From positions 62,001 to 126,000 of the forward strand of contig CALZTY010000001.1 in assembly GCA_945829225.1 (NCBI GenBank): a stretch of DNA of 64,000 nucleotides. The letters are read 5' to 3'. The DNA is from an uncultured Bacteroidales bacterium (GTDB taxonomy: Bacteria > Bacteroidota > Bacteroidia > Bacteroidales > Muribaculaceae). The notes under the pieces were generated by a model. The model had not been told where the DNA came from and did no database searches. It saw nothing but the letters and a program-made list of their open reading frames with translations. A program made the position numbers and the translations under genes. Shown piece by piece: positions 29,501 to 36,706 of the stretch. Position 1 is the stretch's first letter. Each line of letters begins with the position of its first letter.

Positions 29501-29626
29501 CCGCAACCGACCCCGGCTGCAGTCCCCACGCCTGCTCCGGCTCCCGTAATTGTTCCAACTCCCACTCGCCCCGCTATGCCTACTTACGACCCCGGCAGCG
29601 AAGGCGATGACCCATTACTCGAATGA
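26594..29626 (+). CDS. TPR lipoprotein, PorW/SprE-like type IX secretion component
   Basis: Lipobox VTSCSTRKN; KYNIYYNGDTHF..TLQDMENNYEDDY typical of PorW/SprE; TPRs; Pro/Thr/Ala-rich tail; adjacent to porX. Confidence 0.82.
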   Translation: MRQLRQTFVYMIAAVIVITAMAVTSCSTRKNTAATRHYQAFITKYNIYYNGDTHFRNTLQDMENNYEDDYSQQLFMHPVEAKAVSTAPQPQGDFTRSIEKGQKAIQLRSIKRRPAKKGGRLTPEQKAWYKRDEYNPFLHNAWMLMAKGQYFNGDFAGAASTFFYVSRHFKWLPATVAEAELWQARSYVSMDWLFEAEVILNRYKPDSIHDKQLRGLYDFVRADFHIKSNQYEEAVPYLVGAINAAKGAQKTRLRFLLGQIYTRLGRREEADRAFRDAGSSSSASYRTKFNARIRRSEVYTGEDITPEVKALRRMLRYDRNKEYLDQIYYAIGNLYLSRGDTTQAVDNYVLAAEKSTRNGIDKAINQLRLGSLYFDRRQYDLAQPCYAEAVPQLPENYPDYSNIKRRSDVLDELAVYSQNVTLQDSLLRLAEMTPEQRLEIINRIIEELRRAEAEAEEAARRAEYDAQQQAQGQQANPGAANTPNSFTINTDDSWYFYNSAAKNAGKTEFQRRWGARKLEDNWRRRNKTQFNVDEFNATDDEEAAEEETPADTTETVSPEDADAAARAADPHYPEYYLAQIPETDEQKATAHEIIQEGLYNMGVILKDKLEDYGAARGQFGRLLNDYPDNIYRLDTYYNLYLMYMREGKRDEAETYRLLILSNFADSPIGAALQNPDYIDNLRNMDSEVQRLYEATYEAYLANDNASVHRAYETMTEKYPMSKVMPKFMFLNALAYVTEHRTDDFNTTLRELLERYPETDITPIASAWLKGMAQGRQIHSGATNMRGMIWDQRLGNDSIAVAEGEAAFTLKPDTKQLLVMTFAIDQVSSNALLYEIARHNFKSFVVKAYELEQLNFGRLGMIVISTFDNMDEVNHYCRVMAASSDFKLPAGVRPIVISDENFKILLNQGRSFDEYFRFLQEQNYENTQEQLLQPEEVETLDEADTAPAPQPEVAEPQAETPATTPTPAPAPQPTPAAVPTPAPAPVIVPTPTRPAMPTYDPGSEGDDPLLE

Positions 29627-31194
29627 CTATGACCTCTAACTATCAAATACTCTGGGCAGACGATGAGATTGACCTGCTCAAGCCACACATCCTTTTCCTG
29701 CGCTCGCGCGGATACGACGTCACAACCGCCAACAACGGCAGCGACGCAATCGAACTTATCGACCAACACCCCTACGACCTCATCATCCTCGATGAAAATA
29801 TGCCCGGTCTCACCGGTCTGGAGACCCTCAGCCGCATCAAGTTGCGCCTGCCTCACACCCCGGTAATCATGATTACCAAGAGCGAGGAGGAAAATATTAT
29901 GAATCAGGCTATTGGCAACAAAATCGCCGATTACCTCATCAAGCCTGTCAACCCCAACCAAATTCTCATCGCTCTCAAGCGACTCCTCCACAGCGACCGC
30001 CTCATTTCCGAGCAGACAACCCGAGACTACCGCGAGGAATTTCGCCAAATCGCTGAGCAAATCAACTCGGCATCCTCAATCAACGAGTGGTACAGCCTCT
30101 ACGGTCGACTCGTCCACCGCGAACTGGAATTGGCTAATACCGAGACCAATATGGACGAAATGCTCGAAATGCAGAAGAATGAGGCTAATGCCGAATTTGC
30201 CAAGTGGATACGCCGCAACTACGAGTGCTGGATGCCCGTGGGACCCTCCTCCGACGACTCCCCGCTGATGAGTCCGCGCATCTTCCCCGAGCGTGTCTTC
30301 CCGCTCCTCGATGCCGGCGAAAAGGTCTTCTTCATTCTCATCGACAACTTCCGCCTCGACCAGTGGCGCACCGTCAAGCCACTTCTCGCCGACATTTTTA
30401 CCTTCGACGAGGAGCTATACACCTCGATCCTTCCTACCGCCACTCAATACTCGCGCAACGCCATCTTCTCGGGCTTGATGCCTCAGCAAATCGAGAAAAT
30501 GTTCCCTGAGATGTGGGTCGATGATGACTCGGAGGAGGGCAAGAACCTCAACGAGTCGCCGCTCATTGCCACTCAACTCGAGCGATATCGCCGTCGCCAC
30601 AAGTTCTCGTACAACAAACTCAACGACTCGGTCGCCGGCGAGCGACTTCTCAAGGACTTCTCCTCATTGCTCAACAACGACCTCAATGTCATCGTTATAA
30701 ACTTCATCGACATGCTGTCGCACGCGCGCACCGAGTCAAAGATGATACGCGAACTCGCATCAACCAATGCCGCCTATCGCTCGCTCACCGAGTCCTGGTT
30801 CCGCCACTCGAGCACCATGGAACTCTTCCGCAAAATTGCCGCCTCGGGCGCTCGCATCGTCCTCACCACCGACCATGGCACCATCCGCGTCGACAACCCC
30901 ATCAAGGTGGTAGGTGACAAAAATACCAACACCAACCTGCGATACAAAGTGGGCAAAAGCCTCAACTACAACCCTCGCCAAGTCTACGAAATCAAGCGTC
31001 CCGAGGTTTTCGGGCTTCCATCGCCCAACGTCTCCTCGGCATATATCTTCGCTGACAATCGCGACTTCTTTGCCTACCCCAACAACTACAATCACTACGT
31101 TCAATATTACAACGGTACTTTCCAGCACGGAGGCATTTCGATGGAGGAAATGTTGATTCCTCTCATCACCATGACTCCTCGTGGAAATATTTAA
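29623..31194 (+). CDS. porX: PorX response regulator with PglZ (alkaline-phosphatase-like) effector domain
   Basis: REC (WADDEIDLL, LIILDENMPG, YLIKPVNP) plus PglZ (FFILIDNFRLDQWRTV, SILPTATQYSRNA, FIDMLSHAR, TTDHGTIRV). Confidence 0.92.
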   Translation: MTMTSNYQILWADDEIDLLKPHILFLRSRGYDVTTANNGSDAIELIDQHPYDLIILDENMPGLTGLETLSRIKLRLPHTPVIMITKSEEENIMNQAIGNKIADYLIKPVNPNQILIALKRLLHSDRLISEQTTRDYREEFRQIAEQINSASSINEWYSLYGRLVHRELELANTETNMDEMLEMQKNEANAEFAKWIRRNYECWMPVGPSSDDSPLMSPRIFPERVFPLLDAGEKVFFILIDNFRLDQWRTVKPLLADIFTFDEELYTSILPTATQYSRNAIFSGLMPQQIEKMFPEMWVDDDSEEGKNLNESPLIATQLERYRRRHKFSYNKLNDSVAGERLLKDFSSLLNNDLNVIVINFIDMLSHARTESKMIRELASTNAAYRSLTESWFRHSSTMELFRKIAASGARIVLTTDHGTIRVDNPIKVVGDKNTNTNLRYKVGKSLNYNPRQVYEIKRPEVFGLPSPNVSSAYIFADNRDFFAYPNNYNHYVQYYNGTFQHGGISMEEMLIPLITMTPRGNI

Positions 31195-31208
31195 TAATAA
31201 TTAACACT

Positions 31209-31637
31209 ATGGAGAGCAAAACCATTCACATAGCCTCTGCCGCCGACATCGATGCCGCCGCTCACGAGTTCCTCGCATTGATGGGCGACGAAACCGTCTA
31301 CACATTCCACGGAGCGATGGGCGCCGGCAAGACCACCTTCATCTCGGCATTGGTGCGAGCACTCGGTGTCGATCCCGACGAAGCCAATTCGCCCTCGTTT
31401 GCCATCGTCAACGAGTACCGCTCCGACACCACCGCCGAACTCATCTATCACTTTGACCTTTACCGCCTTGACAACCTCGAGGAGGTGATGGATATCGGCT
31501 TTGAGGACTACCTCGACTCGGGCGCTCTGTGCCTCATCGAGTGGCCCGACTTGGTCGAGGACATCCTCCCCGATGACACAGTCAACGTCGAAATTAAGGT
31601 GAACGACGACAATTCCCGCGACTTGATTATCGGCTGA
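31209..31637 (+). CDS. tsaE: tRNA threonylcarbamoyladenosine biosynthesis ATPase TsaE
   Basis: FHGAMGAGKTTFISALVRALGV Walker A; SPSFAIVNEY. Confidence 0.93.
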   Translation: MESKTIHIASAADIDAAAHEFLALMGDETVYTFHGAMGAGKTTFISALVRALGVDPDEANSPSFAIVNEYRSDTTAELIYHFDLYRLDNLEEVMDIGFEDYLDSGALCLIEWPDLVEDILPDDTVNVEIKVNDDNSRDLIIG

Positions 31638-32356
31638 TGATTAAGTGGGTTGATAGCATAGCATCTACCAATACCGCCATCGCCGCTGACCCCTCAGCGG
31701 CGCATGGCGATGTGCTCGCTACTGTAGCGCAGACCGCCGGTCGAGGGCAGCGCGGTAACTCATGGGAAGCCGCACCGGGCGAAAATCTTACTTTCTCGAT
31801 GGTGCTGCGTCCGCGTGTTATTCCTCCAGCCGAGGCATTTGCCATATCAATGCTCTCCTGCATGTCGGTTGCCGATGTTATCGCTGAAACCATGGATAAC
31901 CACGACGTGTTAATTAAGTGGCCCAATGATATTTACGTCAACAACGACAAAATCTGTGGTATCCTCATCGAGAACTCGTTCGGCTCGCACATCGACCGCT
32001 CGATTATCGGCGTGGGCATCAACGTCAACCAAGAGGTCTTCGTCAGCGATGCGCCCAACCCCATCTCTATGTGGCAATTAACCCGGCGCAAATACGACTT
32101 ACACACCCTCCTCGAGCAGATAGCCTCCCGCATGGTCACCGACTTCGACAACTATGAAGCGGCTCCCGACATCCGAGCGCTCACAATGCGCTATCGCTCA
32201 AGACAATGGCGCGGCTCCGGCGTCCATCCCTGGCGCGACAACTTCACCGGCGAGGTCATCCACGCCGCCATCGCCGCCATCGCCCCCGACGGCACACTCA
32301 CACTCGACACAACCCCACCGCGCCGCTACGCCTTCAAGGAGATAAGTCCTCTGTAA
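31637..32356 (+). CDS. birA: Biotin--[acetyl-CoA-carboxylase] ligase
   Basis: TAGRGQRGNSWEAAPGENLTFS, KWPNDIYVNNDKICGILIE, GVGINVNQ. Confidence 0.93.
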   Translation: MIKWVDSIASTNTAIAADPSAAHGDVLATVAQTAGRGQRGNSWEAAPGENLTFSMVLRPRVIPPAEAFAISMLSCMSVADVIAETMDNHDVLIKWPNDIYVNNDKICGILIENSFGSHIDRSIIGVGINVNQEVFVSDAPNPISMWQLTRRKYDLHTLLEQIASRMVTDFDNYEAAPDIRALTMRYRSRQWRGSGVHPWRDNFTGEVIHAAIAAIAPDGTLTLDTTPPRRYAFKEISPL

Positions 32357-32386
32357 TTTTGGATATTGGGTTAGTTAATCTGTCAA

Positions 32387-33451
32387 TTAGTCTGCGCTGG
32401 AATCTAAGACAATAAAGCAGATGTCACCAAAGTGTTCTTTACCGACTTCCTCTCCTTTCAAGATTGCCGGCATTGAGATAATTTTTTTTGATTCAAGGAT
32501 GTCAAGCAAATCCCACATCACTTCGTGATAGAATATCACTTGACCCAACTGTTGTGAAGCAATATTGTGCGCCTTACTCCACGATACACAATGCGCCTTG
32601 ACAGAATTGCTTAAATTTGTTGTAATAGCACGGCACAGCGAGTCAATATTATCATTGTTATTTCGGTGAAGCACCGGGATAAGGATATTGCCTTTCTCAT
32701 CAGTGAGTCCCCATCCGGCTATGGAGTTGATTAATTTTTGATTATCAATAGTATTGCCTCCGTTGGCTAACACTTCGCGTGCTAATGCTAACATTTTTGA
32801 CGTACTCATCCAATAGCCGAGAGCGTCAGTCCAGTTTTGTTTCAACGGACCAAATCCGTTTGTCCCAATCTTTTCGTGATTGCGGTTTTCGTACATCGCC
32901 CAATATGCTCCCGACCATGTGCCATGATCTTCGCAGCTGCGCGGTGATGTCAGAAATTCGTCACCCCAAATGTAATCATCAAGCAGATATGAAAATATCA
33001 GACTATATACTTGGTTGGAATATCCTGATTGATTGAATGCCTCAACCAATCGTCTTATTTCCGGCTCAATTGTAGGAAAAATGCTGTCAGCAAATTCTTT
33101 TGACTGTCTGCGGATTTCTCGTGTCTCATTTTTGTCAAAGATATGCATCTTTGTAGAATATACGTTGTTGTTGGATGTCAATAAATCACCCACTTCAAGC
33201 AATCTGAGTTGGCTTTTATTGTAAGAAATACCGAGAGAATCCAACTTTGCAGTAGTTCCCGGATGTACAAATGCGCATAGGATATCCCAATTGTTGTCGG
33301 TGAGATATTGGCTTGGATGAAAACTACTATATGAGCAAAATGCTGTAAGGTCAAAAGACTTCAATGGTCTCCCGATAATTGAATCTTGTGTTTGTGCCAC
33401 AAATTGTATTGGCAAGAGTGTCATACACAAAATTATTAAGAGTTTGTTCAT
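32387..33451 (-). CDS. Secreted protein of unknown function
   Basis: Signal peptide MNKLLIILCMTLLPIQFVAQ; no family recognised; TAACTTTG -7 element upstream (33491-33498, minus). Confidence 0.6.
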   Translation of the reverse strand: MNKLLIILCMTLLPIQFVAQTQDSIIGRPLKSFDLTAFCSYSSFHPSQYLTDNNWDILCAFVHPGTTAKLDSLGISYNKSQLRLLEVGDLLTSNNNVYSTKMHIFDKNETREIRRQSKEFADSIFPTIEPEIRRLVEAFNQSGYSNQVYSLIFSYLLDDYIWGDEFLTSPRSCEDHGTWSGAYWAMYENRNHEKIGTNGFGPLKQNWTDALGYWMSTSKMLALAREVLANGGNTIDNQKLINSIAGWGLTDEKGNILIPVLHRNNNDNIDSLCRAITTNLSNSVKAHCVSWSKAHNIASQQLGQVIFYHEVMWDLLDILESKKIISMPAILKGEEVGKEHFGDICFIVLDSSAD

Positions 33452-33504
33452 AATTAATGCGTTTTTAATTTAATACTGAATTATTAATGCAAAGTTACAA
33501 AATA

Positions 33505-33530
33505 GTCCCGGCGACCGGTCGCCGAGACTC
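33505..33530 (-). terminator. ssrA terminator hairpin containing a 16-bp perfect palindrome
   Basis: AGTC-C-CGGCGACCGGTCGCCG-A-GACT; minus strand continues ATTTTGTAACTTTG. Confidence 0.7.
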
Positions 33531-33535
33531 TTTGT

Positions 33536-33931
33536 GGAGTTGGAGGGACTTGAACCCTCGTCCAAACGTGGAACTAATGTGCTTTCTACGTGCGTATTCT
33601 TCGTTTGGTTTTCGTGACATGCCAGGCCGAAGACGACCAAACATATCCTTATCCTCTATTATTTCGGTCTCGGTCACGAGGCTCACCGAGTCCTATTCTC
33701 GATTTTCTTACACCACCGGGTCGATACGCCTCGAGAAGACGGCAATCGGGTGATGTCCCGTCCCTGCGACTGTCGCGGGGATTAAGCTGATCTACTGTAC
33801 TTCAATCAAGCAGCGAGAGCGAGATTGTTTTCGCCAATTAAATTGTTCGATGTCAGGTTTTAAGAGTCTGTACACCATGGCTCTGCACGCTTACACACCA
33901 CCTCGACACGCTGTCAAAACCAGTCAACCCC
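33536..33931 (-). ncRNA. ssrA: tmRNA (ssrA)
   Basis: 5' GGGGTTGACTGG and 3' CAACTCCA acceptor pairing; T-arm GAGGGTTCAAGTCCCTC; resume ORF GGC GAA AAC AAT CTC GCT CTC GCT GCT TGA (GENNLALAA*) at 33806-33835; CCA not encoded. Confidence 0.95.
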
Positions 33932-33992
33932 GAGTGATATATTTTACAAAGTTATGCATTCCTCCCCAATTCCCACAAATAATTAACAACAA

Positions 33993-34853
33993 TTAACTAA
34001 AATTTCCGCTTAAGCACGAAAGAATATAGTTCGAGATTATATTGTGTATCTCCTTAAATGTTGGTAACTCTATGTTTAGTCTGCGTTTATAGTTATTCCA
34101 TTGGCGGTTCAATTGAATATCTTCACTAAACGCATTATCGAAGAAATCGTTGTCTTCTGTAATTATTGTATTGCGGTTTTTTATCGTAGCGAAAATAGCT
34201 TCTCGTATTTGATTACTATCGAATGTGTGTACTGTTATTATTCTGTATAAATCGAAATAGTCTTTCATCCTGCTATTGAATCGTCCGCGCTCAATCATAG
34301 TTTGAAATTTCTCGGCAATGACTGTCTCTAATGAATAAGCCATTATTTGTGGTTCTTCCATAGAAGAAATGATTGTTGGATACCATATCTCGATTGGTCC
34401 GGGCACTATTATGTCTCCGAATCCCACATCCATGGTTAGTTGCTGTCGGTATGTACCTATTCTGCCTACGAGGCTTATTCTCACGCCCGGATATTCTTTT
34501 TCTATGGTGATATCTTGTGCCGTTATTGTGTCTGTTTGAAACTCTATTCCATCTTCCGGCGTTTCCATTGAAGTAATTTCGCGGAATACTCTTACGATGT
34601 TTGACTTGTTATTGTCTATTGCTTTGCCCGCAAAGTCTATGTCAATAGTCGGTCGTGGAGTGAATTCTTCGAACGCATATAATAATGAACCTCCTTTCAG
34701 TATCAAATGCTCCCTATATTTGCTTTTTGATAATCTGTATAGTATTCGCTCATGAAAGAATCGAACAATCAGTTGTTGGTATGTTTTGTTGTCTCCTCTC
34801 GCTATGTTCAATATTTTTGCTTTTATCGACTGTGCCTCTCTTGTTTCTTTCAT
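33993..34853 (-). CDS. AbiEii/AbiGii-family nucleotidyltransferase (putative toxin)
   Basis: LILKGGSLLYAFEEFTPRPTIDIDFAGK (GGS..RxTxDIDF signature); ATGA overlap with the upstream gene. Confidence 0.88.
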   Translation of the reverse strand: MKETREAQSIKAKILNIARGDNKTYQQLIVRFFHERILYRLSKSKYREHLILKGGSLLYAFEEFTPRPTIDIDFAGKAIDNNKSNIVRVFREITSMETPEDGIEFQTDTITAQDITIEKEYPGVRISLVGRIGTYRQQLTMDVGFGDIIVPGPIEIWYPTIISSMEEPQIMAYSLETVIAEKFQTMIERGRFNSRMKDYFDLYRIITVHTFDSNQIREAIFATIKNRNTIITEDNDFFDNAFSEDIQLNRQWNNYKRRLNIELPTFKEIHNIISNYILSCLSGNFS

Positions 34854-35407
34854 AGTTTTATCTGTAAAATCTGTTGGAGCGTTGAATATATGCGCATAAG
34901 ACGGGCATATCTGCTTAGTCTTGATAAATCTCTGCCCGGAATCTGCAAGTAGTTATCAATTATTTCTACCATTACATCTATTCCTATCTTATTTCGGTAC
35001 TTTATTGCATCACACACCGATCGTTCTATATCGGTCATTGCTATCTTTTTGTCTTCTATTTCAATTATTGCTTTACCTATTTCAAGCAATTTTGCGCGTT
35101 GAAATACGGGCTTTATAGTTGGAAATTGAGGAAGACTTAGTTTGCGTGAACGTTCCACTGCTACATAGTAAGCTCCGGGTACTTGTGTGGTGAGATTGTA
35201 GTATCGCCAAGCCGAATACAAGCATAGTATTCCTCCAGGTACAATTGTTTCGATATCTATTGTATCCCCCATCAGTGCTTCCGGCTTGGCATACAGCCCA
35301 TTGCGAAGTTTGATTAGTCCTCCTGCTTGGGCGGATGCAAGTATTTTGCGGTATTCGCCATAATTTGCACGATTTACCCGTATTATGTCGCTCTCGTTAT
35401 TTGTCAT
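34850..35407 (-). CDS. AbiEi-like wHTH antitoxin/transcriptional regulator
   Basis: N-terminal wHTH (GGLIKLRNGLYAKPEAL), AbiEi-like central domain (MTDIERSVCDAIKYRNKIGIDVMVEIIDNYL); partner of AbiEii. Confidence 0.82.
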   Translation of the reverse strand: MTNNESDIIRVNRANYGEYRKILASAQAGGLIKLRNGLYAKPEALMGDTIDIETIVPGGILCLYSAWRYYNLTTQVPGAYYVAVERSRKLSLPQFPTIKPVFQRAKLLEIGKAIIEIEDKKIAMTDIERSVCDAIKYRNKIGIDVMVEIIDNYLQIPGRDLSRLSRYARLMRIYSTLQQILQIKL

Positions 35408-35423
35408 GTTTTATTATTTGCTG

Positions 35424-35431
35424 CAAAGTTA
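35424..35431 (-). promoter_or_regulatory. -7 element (TAACTTTG) of the AbiE-like operon
   Basis: CAAAGTTA on + strand, 17 nt upstream of the AbiEi ATG, overlapping the 34-bp palindrome. Confidence 0.65.
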
Positions 35432-35459
35432 CTGCTTTTTTTGAAAAAAGCAGTAACTT
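35426..35459. repeat. Perfect 16-bp-arm inverted repeat (candidate AbiEi operator)
   Basis: AAGTTACTGCTTTTTT-TG-AAAAAAGCAGTAACTT. Confidence 0.9.
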
Positions 35460-35579
35460 CGTTGATAAGTTTTCGACATTTTTTCTGGAATATTAAATTA
35501 AACACAAAAATACTTGCATTATTAAAATACTTGTTGTAACTTTGCCGCGTAATTCTTAATCACTCTATTTTTTTATACT

Positions 35580-35759
35580 ATGAAAAGACATTCACACTTC
35601 CATTCACCAGCCGTACTCGGCTCGGCTCATTTGCTCATCTCGTCGATCTGTCGACGCACCGATTCCTCGTGGATTGCCGCCCATATCCCGCGCAGGAAGT
35701 CCTTGCCCAATCCTCGTGCCGCTCCGTCACTCAGTCGCTTGTCGACCATCGAGGTGTAG
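35580..35759 (+). other. Short His-rich-start ORF (MKRHSHFHSPAVLGSAHL..) behind a plausible promoter; leader-peptide-like
   Basis: TAACTTTG at 35537-35544, CTTG 20 nt upstream, ATG at 35580; 3' part is antisense to the end of the DAHP synthase gene. Confidence 0.35.
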
Positions 35760-36706
35760 CGTGCCGGTTGCAAGGCTGTCATCCCATGGGCTTTCTTGAA
35801 CTTGCCTATCTCTGCCGATATTTCCATGCGTGTTGCCAATAAGCGTAGCATTTCATCATCTATTAAGTCAAGTCTACAACGCATTTCTTCCAATAATGGC
35901 AACTCGGTTGTGGCATTAGTTCGGCTCTCGGGTAGCGTTTTTATCAAGTGTATCAGTTCCTCCGGGGGCAGCTGTTGCGAGGCGTCACTCAGCGCGTCAC
36001 ATGGCGAGCAATGGCTCTCGATGATTAATCCGTCAAATCCCATATCAATTGCCCTCGTTGCCACTTGTGGCACCAACGCTCGCGCTCCGGCTATATGACT
36101 CGGATCGCACAGCAAGGGCATCTGTGGCACGCGTCGACGCAACTCAAAGGGGATACGCCAGTGTGGCTCATTGCGGTACGGAGTCGGGGTATAATATTCT
36201 GTAAATCCGCGATGTACGGCTCCAAGGCGTCTTACTCCCGACGTGTATATGCGTTGCAACGCGCCTATCCACAAGTTGATATCCGGCGATACCGGATTCT
36301 TCACCAATACCGTTGGCTTCGCTGTGGCTGCCGCCAACGCATCGGCTATCTCTTGCACGGCAAATGGATTTGCAACCGTGCGTGCACCTATCCACAGTAT
36401 GTCGACTCCGGCGCTCAAGGCTGCCTCCACATGCTCGGCGGTGGCTACTTCCGTGGCGATTTCCATGCCGGTCTCCCGCTTCACGCGCGTCAGCCATGGC
36501 AACGCCTCGGCACCTCGTCCTTCAAAACCTCCCGGCATCGTCCGCGGTTTCCACACTCCGGCACGGAATATTCCTACTCCTCCGGCAGCAAGGGCTCGCG
36601 CTGTTGCCATCACCTGCTCCTCGCTCTCGGCGCTACACGGTCCCGCGATTATTATGCGTCCCGATTTCTCGCTTAGCGGCTTTAACGACTTAAAATATTC
36701 ATTCAT
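35627..36706 (-). CDS. Bifunctional 3-deoxy-7-phosphoheptulonate synthase / chorismate mutase type II
   Basis: RIIIAGPCSAESEEQV, FRAGVWKPRTMPGGFEG, PLLCDPSHIAG, plus C-terminal CM domain (LDLIDDEMLRLLATRMEISAEIGKFKK). Confidence 0.95.
   Translation of the reverse strand: MNEYFKSLKPLSEKSGRIIIAGPCSAESEEQVMATARALAAGGVGIFRAGVWKPRTMPGGFEGRGAEALPWLTRVKRETGMEIATEVATAEHVEAALSAGVDILWIGARTVANPFAVQEIADALAAATAKPTVLVKNPVSPDINLWIGALQRIYTSGVRRLGAVHRGFTEYYTPTPYRNEPHWRIPFELRRRVPQMPLLCDPSHIAGARALVPQVATRAIDMGFDGLIIESHCSPCDALSDASQQLPPEELIHLIKTLPESRTNATTELPLLEEMRCRLDLIDDEMLRLLATRMEISAEIGKFKKAHGMTALQPARYTSMVDKRLSDGAARGLGKDFLRGIWAAIHEESVRRQIDEMSK

Noticed and set aside
29623-31194. PglZ domain suggesting a BREX/Pgl phage-defence locus
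   Set aside because: Fused to an N-terminal REC domain and adjacent to a PorW-like gene, so it is PorX. No BrxC, BrxL or PglX is nearby.
33536-33600. tRNA-like T-arm GAGGGTTCAAGTCCCTCCAACTCCA on minus strand
   Set aside because: Not an independent tRNA: it is the 3' end of tmRNA, pairing with a 5' half about 390 nt away with the tag ORF between.
33993-35407. Integrative element at ssrA with integrase
   Set aside because: No integrase/recombinase ORF and no second att-like copy of the ssrA 3' end was visible. Only compositional and positional hints remain.
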